64,000 nt of DNA from Citromicrobium sp. UBA3494 (GCA_002377695.1 DFQH01000006.1:124001-188000), one strand, 5' to 3'; counted from the first letter of the stretch, positions 1 to 8,832 are shown. Program-made: numbers and translations. Notes: a model not told the origin generated them from the sequence alone.

Positions 1-2
1 TC

Positions 3-308
3 GCCAAGCTTCTCGAAGGCCGCGTTGCGGGTGAACCCACCAACTGCGTGATGCACCGCCCCAACGCACGCCTTTACGTGATCGACGAGACCGCGCTGGT
101 CTACGACGCGGGCAGCACGGTCTACGTGAATTACACGCGCGATCCGGAAAGCCTGGACGATCACGATTACCTCGTGCTCAGGAATCCGACGCCCAGCATC
201 TGCCGCACGACGCAGATCACCACGCGCGACCGTGGGTCCAACACCTTCAGCGGCGTGATCTTCCTCACGGACTTCATTCCCTACGAACGCGTCCGCGAAG
301 AGGGCTGA
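3..308 (+). CDS. Hypothetical protein, 5' end outside the window
   Basis: The frame is open from the first bases of the window, so the N-terminus is missing; about 101 codons and the TGA stop are visible. A GTG at 48 followed by ATG could start a shorter protein, but the sequence before it (LLEGRVAGEPTNCV) reads as ordinary coding sequence, so a start outside the window is preferred. No membrane segment or catalytic motif is seen. Two cysteines, in PTNCV and PSICR, could form a disulfide in a periplasmic protein. The overall pattern recalls small secreted proteins of unknown function in sphingomonads; this is recollection, not a search. The DUF924 gene follows 28 bases downstream on the same strand. 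Confidence 0.6.
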   Translation, partial: AKLLEGRVAGEPTNCVMHRPNARLYVIDETALVYDAGSTVYVNYTRDPESLDDHDYLVLRNPTPSICRTTQITTRDRGSNTFSGVIFLTDFIPYERVREEG

Positions 309-336
309 TCCCATAGCCGCGCTCGCGCGCCCATGG

Positions 337-861
337 ATGGCCGAGCTGTACCATTTCTGGTTCCGCACGCTCGGCCCATCCGACTGGTACGCTTCCGACT
401 CCAGCGTCGATTCCGAACTGAGACGCCGTTTCGAGCGCCAATGGCACGCCCTGCGCCATCGCCCCGCCGCCAGCTTCCTGGATTCGCCGCACGGCGCGCT
501 GGCCGCCGTGCTTCTGTTCGACCAGGTGCCGCGCAATATCTTTCGCGGCTCCGCCTGCAGCTATGCGAGCGATCCGCTCGCGCGCGCAATCGCCAGTCAG
601 GTGCTGCGCCGTGGCTGGCATCGCTCCCTCACCAGGGACGAACGCCAGTTTCTCTACATGCCCTTCATGCATAGCGAGGATATCACCGACCAGCGGCTGA
701 GCCTCATGCTTTTCGCGCGGCTGGGCCGGGCCCTGTCTTTCGCGCGCGACCATTACGCGATGATTGCGCAATTCGGGCGCTTCCCCCATCGCAACGACGT
801 TCTCGGCCGCGAAACGAGCGCGGCCGAAGCGCGGGCCATCGCGCAGGGCCACGCCTGGTAG
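337..861 (+). CDS. DUF924 family protein
   Basis: 174 residues, the usual length for DUF924, a soluble all-helical family with a tetratricopeptide-like fold and no proven function. The family hallmarks are visible: the N-terminal FWFRTLGPSDWY block, the central LLFDQVPRNIFRGSA block (residues about 61-75), and the MPFMHSEDITDQ block near residue 108, followed by a His-containing stretch and a terminal RFPHRN motif. ATG at 337 is chosen over the out-of-frame ATG four bases earlier because only this frame carries the family motifs. It ends 15 bases before the convergent YrhK gene. Family assignment is strong; the biochemical role is unknown. Confidence 0.9.
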   Translation: MAELYHFWFRTLGPSDWYASDSSVDSELRRRFERQWHALRHRPAASFLDSPHGALAAVLLFDQVPRNIFRGSACSYASDPLARAIASQVLRRGWHRSLTRDERQFLYMPFMHSEDITDQRLSLMLFARLGRALSFARDHYAMIAQFGRFPHRNDVLGRETSAAEARAIAQGHAW

Positions 862-876
862 GCAAGCCTGGCGCTT

Positions 877-1098
877 TCAGTCGTCCCCGTCGCCCAGGTT
901 CACGAAGAACTGCCCCAGCGCACCGACGAACATGGCCGCAGCGCCGACGATGAACAGCCATACCCCGGTGGTCTTCCATGCCTCGAACGCGGGCAGGAAA
1001 AGCACCGAGCCGACAAGAAAGGCGAGATTGCCGAACAGGCCGATCCCGCGGTGGATCCAGCCATAGTCTTCGACGATCAGGCGAATGGGGTCTGACAT
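877..1098 (-). CDS. YrhK-like domain membrane protein
   Basis: 73 residues with two predicted membrane helices, roughly residues 19-38 (GIGLFGNLAFLVGSVLFLPA) and 45-66, joined by a short FEAWKTTG turn. This pattern, including the GNLAFLVGSVLFL stretch, fits the small YrhK-like family of two-helix membrane proteins of unknown function. The C-terminus is acidic (DGDD). It is convergent with the DUF924 gene. An endonuclease III-like gene follows downstream only on the other side of its start, so it may be transcribed alone. Function cannot be inferred from the sequence. Confidence 0.75.
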   Translation of the reverse strand: MSDPIRLIVEDYGWIHRGIGLFGNLAFLVGSVLFLPAFEAWKTTGVWLFIVGAAAMFVGALGQFFVNLGDGDD

Positions 1099-1171
1099 AG
1101 GGCCTCCGTCTGGTGTTCTGCCATTCGCAAAACATGGCGGCGAGGCGTGGTTCCATGAAAGGCTGCGAAGA

Positions 1172-1915
1172 TCACCCCGTCGAGGCGCGGCCCGTTTCGC
1201 ACAGCGCCTGCGCCACGCAGTTTGCGCAATCGAGGCTGCCAGGGCGGCACCAGGTCTGCCCGACCTTTTTCATCAGCAGGTGATGCTCGTCGTAATCCGC
1301 CGCGCTCCATTCGGGCGGCATGGCGGGCATGATCGCGGCATGGGCGCGTGCGGTGTCGGCCTTCGACGGCACCAGCCCCATGCGCTGGAGGATACGGCGA
1401 TGGTGCGAATCGAGAACCAGCACCGCCCGGTCGAACGTTGAGGCATTCATCACCCCCGCCGCGATCTTGCGGCCGATGCCGGGCAACTGCTCCAGCCAGT
1501 CCATCGCAGCTTGCGTGTCCATCGCTTCGAGGTGCGACAGGTCCACCGCGCCGCGGCGGGCGACCAGATCGGTGAGGCAGGCTTTCAACCGATCGGCCGC
1601 CATGTTGGGATAGGTTTGCGAGCTCAGGTCTGCCTGAAGATTGTCGAGCGCGGCCTGCGCCACCGCCTCCCAGCTACCATATTTCGCCAGCAGGCTGTCG
1701 GTCGCCTCGTTGGAGATTTCCGACTTCGTGCGCGCCCCGATCACGCCCTGCACCAGCACCCATTCCGGCGCGCGGCGCTCCCTCGGTGCGCGCTCTATGC
1801 GCCCGAAGCGCTGGACCAGCAGGGGCTGAAGCCGCCGGAGCGTTTCGGTGCGCGGGTCCTCGCCGAGGGGAAGCTGCATCGTTCCGGCATAGGCCGGGCT
1901 GCGCGAATACGGCAA
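1172..1915 (-). CDS. Endonuclease III-like HhH-GPD DNA glycosylase with 4Fe-4S cluster
   Basis: A base-excision repair glycosylase of the Nth/MutY superfamily. The helix-hairpin-helix is LPGIGRKIAAG (residues about 144-154); Lys150 and Asp169 (in VLDSHHRR) sit where Nth keeps its catalytic Lys and Asp, so a bifunctional glycosylase/AP lyase is plausible. The C-terminal cluster ligands are Cys223, 230, 233 and 239, spaced C-x6-C-x2-C-x5-C exactly as in endonuclease III. It diverges from canonical Nth in the N-terminal half, so the substrate is not assigned. The start used is TTG at 1915, with GAGG about five bases upstream; an ATG at 1879 would give a 235-residue protein and is a reasonable alternative. 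Confidence 0.88.
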   Translation of the reverse strand: MPYSRSPAYAGTMQLPLGEDPRTETLRRLQPLLVQRFGRIERAPRERRAPEWVLVQGVIGARTKSEISNEATDSLLAKYGSWEAVAQAALDNLQADLSSQTYPNMAADRLKACLTDLVARRGAVDLSHLEAMDTQAAMDWLEQLPGIGRKIAAGVMNASTFDRAVLVLDSHHRRILQRMGLVPSKADTARAHAAIMPAMPPEWSAADYDEHHLLMKKVGQTWCRPGSLDCANCVAQALCETGRASTG

Positions 1916-1934
1916 GCATCCTCGCGCGCGATGG

Positions 1935-2135
1935 TCAGCCGCCCACGCCCGTCTTGGCGACGATCTGTCGGGCGACGAGCCACGAGATCGGAATGGCGAG
2001 GACCAGACCCGCGGCCGATGCGATCGCGATGGGTTGCCATCCGGCCTGCATGTCCATGGAAAGGACCGCGATCACGGCCATCCCCATGAGAGTGGTCGCC
2101 ACGATCGGCAACAGGATGAGCGTTATTCGAAACAT
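1935..2135 (-). CDS. Small two-helix membrane protein (family often mislabelled CTP synthetase)
   Basis: 66 residues, almost entirely two hydrophobic helices (about residues 3-25 and 33-52) with a short WQP turn and a basic end. Similar small proteins in alphaproteobacteria carry the database name CTP synthetase, which is certainly wrong for a protein of this size; no synthetase motif is present. The start is ATG at 2135, placed seven bases after GGGAG; a TTG just before it is less likely. It lies 19 bases upstream of the glycosylase gene on the same strand and could share its transcript. Function unknown. Confidence 0.7.
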   Translation of the reverse strand: MFRITLILLPIVATTLMGMAVIAVLSMDMQAGWQPIAIASAAGLVLAIPISWLVARQIVAKTGVGG

Positions 2136-2233
2136 CAAACGGCTCCCGCATTGATGGCATTGGTGCCTCGATACAGCGGGTCGGCCGCAAGATCATTGAC
2201 GCGGATCAAATCCGCGCTGAGCTTCGAGCCGCT

Positions 2234-3238
2234 TCAGATGTCGACCGCGATCTTGCCGAAGTGCTTCTGGTCCTGCTCGTGGCGGAAGGCATCGGCCAGA
2301 TCGGCGAGCGCGAAGCGGTCCGAGATCACCGGCTCGATACCCGTCGCCTCGATCGCGGCAATCATCCGCAGCTGCATCGCGCGGCTGCCGACCGTCAGTC
2401 CCTGCAAACGGCCCATCTTGCCCATCAGCGCCGCAGTCTCGACCTCGCCCTTGCGGCCCGTCAGCACCCCGATCAGATGGATATGGCCGCCCGGACGGAT
2501 TGCCGCGATCGCCTGGTTGACCGTACCTGGCCCACCAACCTCGACCACATGGTCCACACCGCCGCCGGACCAGTCGAACGCTTCGTCGCCCCAGTCGTCG
2601 GTGCTCTTGTAGTTGATCGTGTGGTCAGCCCCCAGCTCGCGTGCTCTGGCCAGCTTCTCGTCCGAACTGGAGGTGATGATCACCCGCGCGCCCGCCGCCT
2701 TGGCGATCCTGAGCGCGAAGATCGAGACGCCTCCGGTCCCTTCGAGCAGCACCGTCTGCCCTGCCTGCAGGTTGCCATCCTCCATCAGCGCGCGCCACGC
2801 GGTCAGCCCGGCGCAGGGCAGGCACGCGGCCTGCGCGAAGTCGAGATTGGCGGGCATCCGGGTGAAGGCGAGCGCGGGCTTCACCACCTTTTCGCAGGCG
2901 AAACCGTCGATCCCGTCGCCGGGCGTGGTCTCGAAACTGCCCATCGGCGGGCGGCCATCCTGCCACTCGGGGAAGAAGACCGACATCACCCGGTCGCCGA
3001 CCGCGAACTCCTCGACCCCTTCGCCGACAGCCTCGACCTCGCCCGCGCCATCGGACAGCGGAATGCGCCCGTCGTCGGTGGGGATCATGCCCGCGACCAC
3101 CGCGTAGTCATGAAAGTTGAGCGAGGAGGCGTGCAGCTTCACGCGCAGCTCGCCCGGGCCGGGTTCGCCCGGACTGTCGATATCGACGACGTCCAGCGAA
3201 TCGAGGCTGGCAGGATTACGGACTTTGACGGCTTTCAT
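2234..3238 (-). CDS. Zinc-independent MDR-family NAD(P)-dependent oxidoreductase
   Basis: 334 residues, a medium-chain dehydrogenase/reductase of the quinone-oxidoreductase type. The N-terminal GroES-like domain (about 1-125) lacks the GHE zinc motif, having SDGAGEV instead, and no structural-zinc cysteine quartet is present. The Rossmann domain begins near residue 150 with LLEGTGGVSIFALRIAK, followed by the GADHTINYK block and the GGPGTVNQA segment. The substrate is not predictable. The start is ATG at 3238, eight bases after GGAG; the open frame extends upstream to 3331 but that part has no family similarity. It stands alone on the minus strand, 126 bases from the upstream gene. Confidence 0.87.
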   Translation of the reverse strand: MKAVKVRNPASLDSLDVVDIDSPGEPGPGELRVKLHASSLNFHDYAVVAGMIPTDDGRIPLSDGAGEVEAVGEGVEEFAVGDRVMSVFFPEWQDGRPPMGSFETTPGDGIDGFACEKVVKPALAFTRMPANLDFAQAACLPCAGLTAWRALMEDGNLQAGQTVLLEGTGGVSIFALRIAKAAGARVIITSSSDEKLARARELGADHTINYKSTDDWGDEAFDWSGGGVDHVVEVGGPGTVNQAIAAIRPGGHIHLIGVLTGRKGEVETAALMGKMGRLQGLTVGSRAMQLRMIAAIEATGIEPVISDRFALADLADAFRHEQDQKHFGKIAVDI

Positions 3239-3364
3239 GGAAATGCTCCGTTGCTTCGGGTTTGTCCGGGCAACGCAGCAGGGCGCGGATTTGTTCTGGG
3301 GCCGCGGTCCGGCAGGTCGCACGCCCTGCACGTTCTTGCGCGGTGGAGCGGTAATGCTGCCGGT

Positions 3365-4471
3365 CTAGTCCGCCCCAAAGGGTCGCCGGCTGCCGACTTC
3401 GAACGTATCGATCACGAAATCGTTCGTCTGCCGCAACAGATCGAGCGTGATGTCCGCGACCTGCCGACTTTCCCCGGACTCTCCTCCCCAAAAGAGGATT
3501 TGCCCCTCGACCCGCGCGTGATCGGCGTCGAGGCCCGCCGGCTGCCCCAGATAGACCTTCCCGCCGTCGATCGCGGCCATGAAGCGCCGGGCGCGTTCTT
3601 CGCCGAAGCCGACGAAGAGCCACTTCAGGTCGTCGTCCTGTTCCAGCCTCAGCGTCCGCTGGAGCTTGGACAAGAAGCGGCTGGCGGTGCCAGCGGCCAT
3701 CCGGTCTCCCGACGATCGGGCGCATGCCGACAGCATCATGGGAGAGTTGCGGAAATCCTCGATGTCGAATGTCGCGCATTGCGGCAGGGCCTTCACCGCA
3801 AAATCGGCCAATCCGAACGCGAAACCGACCGCCAGGCCGTCCGCGCATGAACCTTCCGCATCGCTTCGGATCGAACTTTCGCGCATCACGGCTTCGACCG
3901 GCAGGCTGCTGTCTCTCTCGGCGTCCATGCTGCCCGTCCCGGCAAGAACGGATTGGTCCACGCGTGGCGCGACGGCGGCTTCGGCAACGATGAACCAGCC
4001 ATGCAGGCAAAACCGAAGCGTCCCGTCTTCATCACGAGGGCGCACCTCGCGCGCGAGTTTCTCGTCGAAATGCGCAGCACTTGCGATCACTTCGTTCCAC
4101 ATCTCGCCGCCGACCGGTGCCCGCAGCGGTTCGGCCTGCGCGGTGCCATCCTGCGCTTTCGGTGTCCGCACCTCCACGAAAGGGGTGACGCCGGGTTCGC
4201 GGACGAAACTCACGATGGCAATGTCGCGTCCATACCCGTCGACGAACATGGCGCGGTAGGCCGTGATGCCGGAGGCGACCAGAGCTTCGGCACGCTCGAC
4301 GCCATAGAGGTCGCGCATCTGTTGCTGCACTTCGGCATCGCAGCGGTCGACGCCATTATCGTCGCCGCAACCGCGCGCGAAGACATCACTGGCACCGGCC
4401 CCATCCGCGTCCTGCGCGAATGCAGTGCCATTCCCCAGGGCTGCGACAAGCAGCAAGATCATCCAGCGCAT
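3365..4471 (-). CDS. Secreted hypothetical protein
   Basis: 368 residues with a clear Sec signal peptide (MRWMILLLVAALGNGTAFAQ, cleavage after AFA), so the product is probably periplasmic. The mature part has many cysteines for its size (in RGCGDDNGVDRC, RFCLHGW, GSCADG, PQCATF and SACARS), which suggests disulfides. No known domain was recognised. The start overlaps the last 13 bases of the upstream gluzincin lipoprotein gene, which argues for translational coupling and possibly a joint envelope role. The first 13 codons therefore share sequence with the other frame. No function is offered. Confidence 0.72.
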   Translation of the reverse strand: MRWMILLLVAALGNGTAFAQDADGAGASDVFARGCGDDNGVDRCDAEVQQQMRDLYGVERAEALVASGITAYRAMFVDGYGRDIAIVSFVREPGVTPFVEVRTPKAQDGTAQAEPLRAPVGGEMWNEVIASAAHFDEKLAREVRPRDEDGTLRFCLHGWFIVAEAAVAPRVDQSVLAGTGSMDAERDSSLPVEAVMRESSIRSDAEGSCADGLAVGFAFGLADFAVKALPQCATFDIEDFRNSPMMLSACARSSGDRMAAGTASRFLSKLQRTLRLEQDDDLKWLFVGFGEERARRFMAAIDGGKVYLGQPAGLDADHARVEGQILFWGGESGESRQVADITLDLLRQTNDFVIDTFEVGSRRPFGAD

Positions 4472-6018
4472 GTGGTGTCCCTTCCCGAACCGTGCGGATT
4501 ACACCCCGGTTCTACAGCCGCACCGGGCTTATTCCAGGCCGATCCGATGGCCTCAGGCGGCCCGAGAATCTCCATCCGGCAGGTGTCTGCGGGGATGCCT
4601 TCCCAAACCGCGAATCGGACCGTGCCGGAGGGCTGCCGCGTCGCCATCACGCAGGCCGGCAAGGTCAGTGCCTCCGGATCGAGCGTCTTTCCGCGGACGA
4701 CATAGCGCGCCAGATCGCTGTCGAATTGCCCGCCGATACGCCGCGCCATCGCCGCGCGAATCCGCGCATCGGTCAGCGCCCGCCCCGCATTCTCGTCGAT
4801 CAGATCGGCAATGACCGCGTCGAGGGCGGCACCGCGCGAGCGCGCCAGCATGTCCCAGTGCCAGGCCAGCAGCGCGCCGCGCTGATAGGGCAGGCGCTGC
4901 GCCTGATCGCTTTCGAAAATGCGCTCTGCCAGTTCGCCCGCAGGCAGCTCCCGCACGGGCGATGCAAGGTACGCGTTCGCCAGATCGGACATGCCGGCGA
5001 GAAAGTCCTGCGTGTCGATCAGCCCGGCGGCGAGTTGCAGCTTCCATGCGAAATACTCGGTCGCCCCTTCGGTGAACCACATGCGCTGCGCGTCGGTCGC
5101 TTCGTCGGTGGGCCCCATCCGGCGCGTGATCCATTCGTGCACGATCTCGTGCGCGATCGTGTGGCGCAGCCGCCCGGCATCGGCATTCTCGCTCGCGAGC
5201 AGCAGGAAGCTGCGATGCAGACCGGTGCCCACGACCGCCGAACCCTGCGGCGGCGCGGGGATCGGGTTCACCGCGAAGACGTAGGACGCGAAAGGCGCGT
5301 CGTCGAACCGCTGCGCCCCCTGGTCGAGCATCCCGGCCAGCACGCCGGACATCGCGTCTGCGTCCATCGCGAAACTGCCGCGAATGGCGCTGCGGACCGT
5401 GGTGTCCCCCGCCTGCCTTGTATCGAAAACGAAGTCGCCGAGCGCGAGCACGGAATTCGCCAGATCCTCGAGCGCACAGCCCCTCGCGCAATCGCTGGCT
5501 GCGAAGCTGAAGGCCGCGCGCTGCGGCAGCGATTGCAGGTCGAGCGTCAGCGGCACGCCGCCTTGCGACCATTGCGGGAGAAAGGTCTGGCCGAGGAGAA
5601 AGGCATGGCGCTCAGCCGTCCGGACGCGCATGCCGGGCAGGCGATGGGTCTCCCAGTCCGGCTCCCCGTCGTAATCCTGCGCCACCGTATAGGCGATCCA
5701 GCCGCCACCGGGCGCGACACGATAGGCTTCCTCGTCACCGGGGAGCCGCTCCAGCCCGCGAGTCACGGTATCCCTGCGCAATTGCGACAGGCGCTCTTCC
5801 GGCCCCCAGTCGTCGGGAAAGGACAGGACCGAGCCCGCAGCCGCTGCGGGCAGATCGAGCGTTACCGTGATCGCCTCGAACCGGTCCGGCTGCTGGGTGC
5901 CGAGCGAGAGAATGCCGGCCTGCGCGGCGGCGCGGCCATCAGCATCGAGCTGGGGAGGAAGAGAAGCGCATGCGGCAAGCGCCAGAATGCCAAGAGCTGC
6001 CAACATCTTGCGAACCAT
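4459..6018 (-). CDS. Lipoprotein gluzincin metallopeptidase (M1/M61-like)
   Basis: 519 residues. The N-terminus MVRKMLAALGILALAACAS is a lipoprotein signal with the lipobox cysteine at residue 17, so the protein is predicted to be membrane-anchored outside the cytoplasm. The zinc site is HEIVH at residues 290-294 and the third ligand is Glu317 in WFTEGATEYFAW, the gluzincin pattern of aminopeptidase-N-like enzymes. The N-terminal half is a beta-rich region with no family recognised, and the GAMEN exopeptidase loop of true M1 enzymes was not seen, so substrate and mode of cleavage are open. ATG at 6018 is chosen because it gives a textbook lipoprotein signal; it lies 26 bases after guaA. It overlaps the downstream secreted unknown by 13 bases. 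Confidence 0.82.
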   Translation of the reverse strand: MVRKMLAALGILALAACASLPPQLDADGRAAAQAGILSLGTQQPDRFEAITVTLDLPAAAAGSVLSFPDDWGPEERLSQLRRDTVTRGLERLPGDEEAYRVAPGGGWIAYTVAQDYDGEPDWETHRLPGMRVRTAERHAFLLGQTFLPQWSQGGVPLTLDLQSLPQRAAFSFAASDCARGCALEDLANSVLALGDFVFDTRQAGDTTVRSAIRGSFAMDADAMSGVLAGMLDQGAQRFDDAPFASYVFAVNPIPAPPQGSAVVGTGLHRSFLLLASENADAGRLRHTIAHEIVHEWITRRMGPTDEATDAQRMWFTEGATEYFAWKLQLAAGLIDTQDFLAGMSDLANAYLASPVRELPAGELAERIFESDQAQRLPYQRGALLAWHWDMLARSRGAALDAVIADLIDENAGRALTDARIRAAMARRIGGQFDSDLARYVVRGKTLDPEALTLPACVMATRQPSGTVRFAVWEGIPADTCRMEILGPPEAIGSAWNKPGAAVEPGCNPHGSGRDTTCAG

Positions 6019-6044
6019 CGTCGTACCCCCCCCGATACGCCCGG

Positions 6045-7649
6045 CTATTCCCATTCGATAGTGCCGGGCGGCTTGCTGGTGTAGTCATACACCACCCGGT
6101 TGATCCCACGCACCTCGTTTACGATGCGCGTCGCCACGCGGCCGAGGAAGGCGGCGTCGAAGGGATACACGTCCGCGGTCATCCCGTCGGTGCTGGTCAC
6201 GGCACGCAGGCCGCAAACGGAATCATACGTGCGCCCGTCGCCCATCACGCCGACCGTCTTCACGGGCAGCAGCACCGCAAAGGCCTGCCAGATCGCGTCG
6301 TAGAGGCCCGCATTGCGGATTTCCTCAAGGTAGATCGCGTCCGCTTTGCGCAGGATGTCGCACCGTTCCTTGGTGACTTCACCCGGAATGCGGATCGCGA
6401 GACCGGGGCCGGGGAACGGGTGGCGGCCGACGAACATGTCGGGCAGGCCGAGTTCGCGGCCCAGATCGCGCACCTCGTCCTTGAACAATTCACGCAGCGG
6501 CTCGACCAGCTTCATGTTCATGCGTTCGGGCAGGCCGCCGACATTGTGGTGGCTCTTGATCGTGACGCTCGGCCCGCCGGTGAAGGAGACCGATTCGATC
6601 ACGTCGGGGTAGAGCGTGCCCTGCGCGAGGAAGTCCGCGCCGCCGATCTTCTTCGCCTCTTCCTCGAAGACGTTGATGAACTCGCCGCCGATGAACTTGC
6701 GCTTTGTCTCTGGGTCGGTCTCGCCCGCGAGGCCTTCCATGAAGCGCTCTTCGGCGTCCACGACGACCAGCGGGATGTTGTAATGGTCGCGGAACATCGT
6801 CTCGACCTGTTCGCGCTCGCCCAGCCGCAGCAGGCCGTGGTCGACGAAGACGCAGGTCAGCTGCTCGCCGATCGCCTCGTGGATCAGGATCGCGGCGACC
6901 GAGGAATCGACCCCGCCGGAGAGGCCGCAGATGACCTTAGCATCGCCCACCTGCTCGCGGATTTCGGCGATCTTGGTGGCGCGGTATTCGGCCATGGTCC
7001 AGTCGCCCGAGAGCCCGCAGACATGGCGCGCAAAATTGGCGAGCAGCTTGGCGCCATCGGGCGTGTGGAACACCTCCGGGTGGAACTGCGTGCCGTAGTA
7101 CCGCCGCTCGTCATCGGCGATCAGCGCGAAGGGCGCGCCATCGCTGGTGGCGACAATGCGGAACCCTTCGGCGAACTGCGTCACCTTGTCGCCGTGGCTC
7201 ATCCACACCTGATGCCGCTCACCGACCTCCCACAGGCCTTCGAACAGCACGCAAGGCTCGGTCACGGTCAGGAACGCGCGGCCGAACTCGCCGCCCTCCC
7301 CGGTTTCGTGCCCCGGCTTCACTTCGCCGCCAAGCTGCGTGGTCATCACCTGCTGGCCGTAACAGATGCCCAGAATCGGCAGGCCCGAATCGAACAGCAC
7401 CTGCGGGGCGCGTGGGGATCCTTCGTCGCACACGCTGGCGGGCGATCCGGAGAGGATGATGCCCTTGGGCTTCATCCGGTGGAACGCCTCTTCGGCCTGC
7501 GTGAACGGCGCGATCTCGGAATAGACGCCCGCCTCGCGCACGCGGCGCGCGATCAGCTGGGTCACCTGGCTGCCGAAATCGACGATGAGGATCGAATCGG
7601 CCTGTGCGGGGCTGGCCGGAGCGGAAACGGTAGCGGCTGTGTCGTCCAT
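6045..7649 (-). CDS. guaA: GMP synthase (glutamine-hydrolysing)
   Basis: 534 residues. It converts XMP to GMP using glutamine and ATP, the last step of guanine nucleotide synthesis, in the cytoplasm. The class I glutamine amidotransferase domain (about 18-205) has the nucleophile Cys96 in GICYGQQ and the partner His in FHPEVFHT. The ATP pyrophosphatase domain begins with SGGVDSS (the PP motif) near residue 245, and the C-terminal dimerisation domain ends with the family signature [13 protein letters not shown]. Length and motif order are complete. A short N-terminal tail rich in Ala and Pro precedes the conserved start. The gluzincin lipoprotein gene follows after 26 bases and may be co-transcribed. 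Confidence 0.98.
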   Translation of the reverse strand: MDDTAATVSAPASPAQADSILIVDFGSQVTQLIARRVREAGVYSEIAPFTQAEEAFHRMKPKGIILSGSPASVCDEGSPRAPQVLFDSGLPILGICYGQQVMTTQLGGEVKPGHETGEGGEFGRAFLTVTEPCVLFEGLWEVGERHQVWMSHGDKVTQFAEGFRIVATSDGAPFALIADDERRYYGTQFHPEVFHTPDGAKLLANFARHVCGLSGDWTMAEYRATKIAEIREQVGDAKVICGLSGGVDSSVAAILIHEAIGEQLTCVFVDHGLLRLGEREQVETMFRDHYNIPLVVVDAEERFMEGLAGETDPETKRKFIGGEFINVFEEEAKKIGGADFLAQGTLYPDVIESVSFTGGPSVTIKSHHNVGGLPERMNMKLVEPLRELFKDEVRDLGRELGLPDMFVGRHPFPGPGLAIRIPGEVTKERCDILRKADAIYLEEIRNAGLYDAIWQAFAVLLPVKTVGVMGDGRTYDSVCGLRAVTSTDGMTADVYPFDAAFLGRVATRIVNEVRGINRVVYDYTSKPPGTIEWE

Positions 7650-7747
7650 AGGCGGCGGTTAGGTAATGCCTGGGGGCAAGTCTAGGCCTTCGACCAGGCC
7701 AGACACAAGCCGGGTGCGCCGCGCCCGGAAAGAGGGGATCAGCGACT

Positions 7748-8089
7748 ATGAAGGCAACTGAGTTCGAGAACAAATTCGACGCTGGTGAGAACGTGAGCGA
7801 TGCAATCGACTGGTCCCAGGCGCGCCGTCGGACGATCAGTCCAAGCGTAAACGTGGATGTTCCCGCGTGGGTGATGGATAGCTTGGACAAGCAGGCTCGG
7901 CACATTGCCGAACGCCGGACCGTGTCCTTGATCGAAGCCCGTAGCAACGACGACCTATATGGCCGCCCCTGGTGTGAGAAATGGACGATGGGCCGCATGA
8001 TTCAGTTTAACACGGCATCTCCTTACGCCAAAGCACGCGGGCAGGTGCGGAAATGGCTGACAACGAAAAGCGCGTCGCGGAAATCCTAA
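7748..8089 (+). CDS. Orphan BrnA-type antitoxin with an unrelated C-terminal tail
   Basis: 113 residues. Residues 1 to about 62 match the type II antitoxin BrnA: MKATEFENKFDAGENVSDAI, DWSQARR, then the ribbon-helix-helix strand SVNVDVPAWVMDSLDKQAR and the residual SLI of the last helix. After residue 62 the usual short ending (an IKxWLAERL-like segment) is replaced by about 50 residues that resemble nothing known, possibly read-through into formerly noncoding DNA. No BrnT toxin gene lies upstream, where it normally sits: guaA starts only 98 bases away on the other strand. Hand counting gives about 57 percent GC for 7741-8100, lower than the neighbours. It may be a decayed TA remnant or a repurposed DNA-binding protein. 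Confidence 0.6.
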   Translation: MKATEFENKFDAGENVSDAIDWSQARRRTISPSVNVDVPAWVMDSLDKQARHIAERRTVSLIEARSNDDLYGRPWCEKWTMGRMIQFNTASPYAKARGQVRKWLTTKSASRKS

Positions 8090-8198
8090 AAGGTGCAACA
8101 GATCGGCGGGCGCAAGGCGAGATGCTAGGGCGGCCTTAATCTCTCCTGTTTATAGAGTGTCTTCAAAGACTTCCGATGGCCTGCGCAGGAGAGAGGAT

Positions 8199-8648
8199 TT
8201 GGCCCGCATCATCATTGCAGATGACGACCCCATCATCGTTGAGATCGTGCGTGAGATACTGGAGTCGGAAGGGCATATTGTCGGTGCGCTCGGCGATGGG
8301 ACGAGAGTGCGCGAGGTGCTGGAAGCCAAACTCCCCGATCTGCTGATTCTGGACTGCTCGATGCCCGGGAAAAGCGGGATCGAGGTGCTGCGCGAGGTTC
8401 GTGGATCGGAGCTTTGCCGCCGGATTCCGGTGATGATGCTGACGGCGCGCAGTTCGCGCTCGGACGAGGAAATCGCATATTATTCGGGCGTGGACGAGTA
8501 CATCGCCAAGCCCTTCGACAGCCAGCAGCTGGTACTGCGCGTCAACGCAATGCTCGAACACGGCACCAGGATTGCGCCGCTGCCGACATCGAGCGACGGC
8601 ACAACACAAAGCGACGAGCGCCCGGGCCGCAGGATCGCCAGATTGTAA
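8199..8648 (+). CDS. Stand-alone response regulator receiver protein
   Basis: 149 residues from TTG at 8199, or 163 from GTG at 8157. The TTG is preferred because an AGGAGAGAGGA ribosome site sits just before it and because receiver proteins typically begin with a short strand such as ARIIIADDD. The receiver domain fills residues 2-120: acidic pocket DDD at 8-10, phosphoacceptor Asp52 in ILDCSMPGKSG, Thr in LTARSS and Lys in YIAKPF. After the domain there is only a short polar tail, so no output domain is present. It may act in a phosphorelay or by protein contact. No partner kinase is adjacent. Confidence 0.88.
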   Translation: MARIIIADDDPIIVEIVREILESEGHIVGALGDGTRVREVLEAKLPDLLILDCSMPGKSGIEVLREVRGSELCRRIPVMMLTARSSRSDEEIAYYSGVDEYIAKPFDSQQLVLRVNAMLEHGTRIAPLPTSSDGTTQSDERPGRRIARL

Positions 8649-8832
8649 TCAATCTCGCACCTTTGCGCGCCATGCATCAAGTATGGTGCAAAAAACTGAA
8701 CATACCTGCGCATTTTCTCACTTTCATAAAGAGGGGCGTAAGATTATTTCGCCTCTCGAGCCGGGCGGCGGGCTGTCCTCCCTCCCCCCTTGAGCCTGCC
8801 CCCGGCCAACACAACAAAATCAAGGAAATACC

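Noticed and set aside
2261..3850. A 529-codon open frame antisense to the MDR oxidoreductase and the secreted unknown
   Set aside because: It runs across two genes with clear domains or signal peptide on the other strand, has no ribosome site and no recognisable domain. Long antisense frames are a common result of high GC and codon bias.
4420..7685. Open frames of 554 and 571 codons antisense to the gluzincin lipoprotein and guaA
   Set aside because: Opposite genes with clear motifs; His/Arg-rich translations typical of antisense frames in GC-rich DNA.
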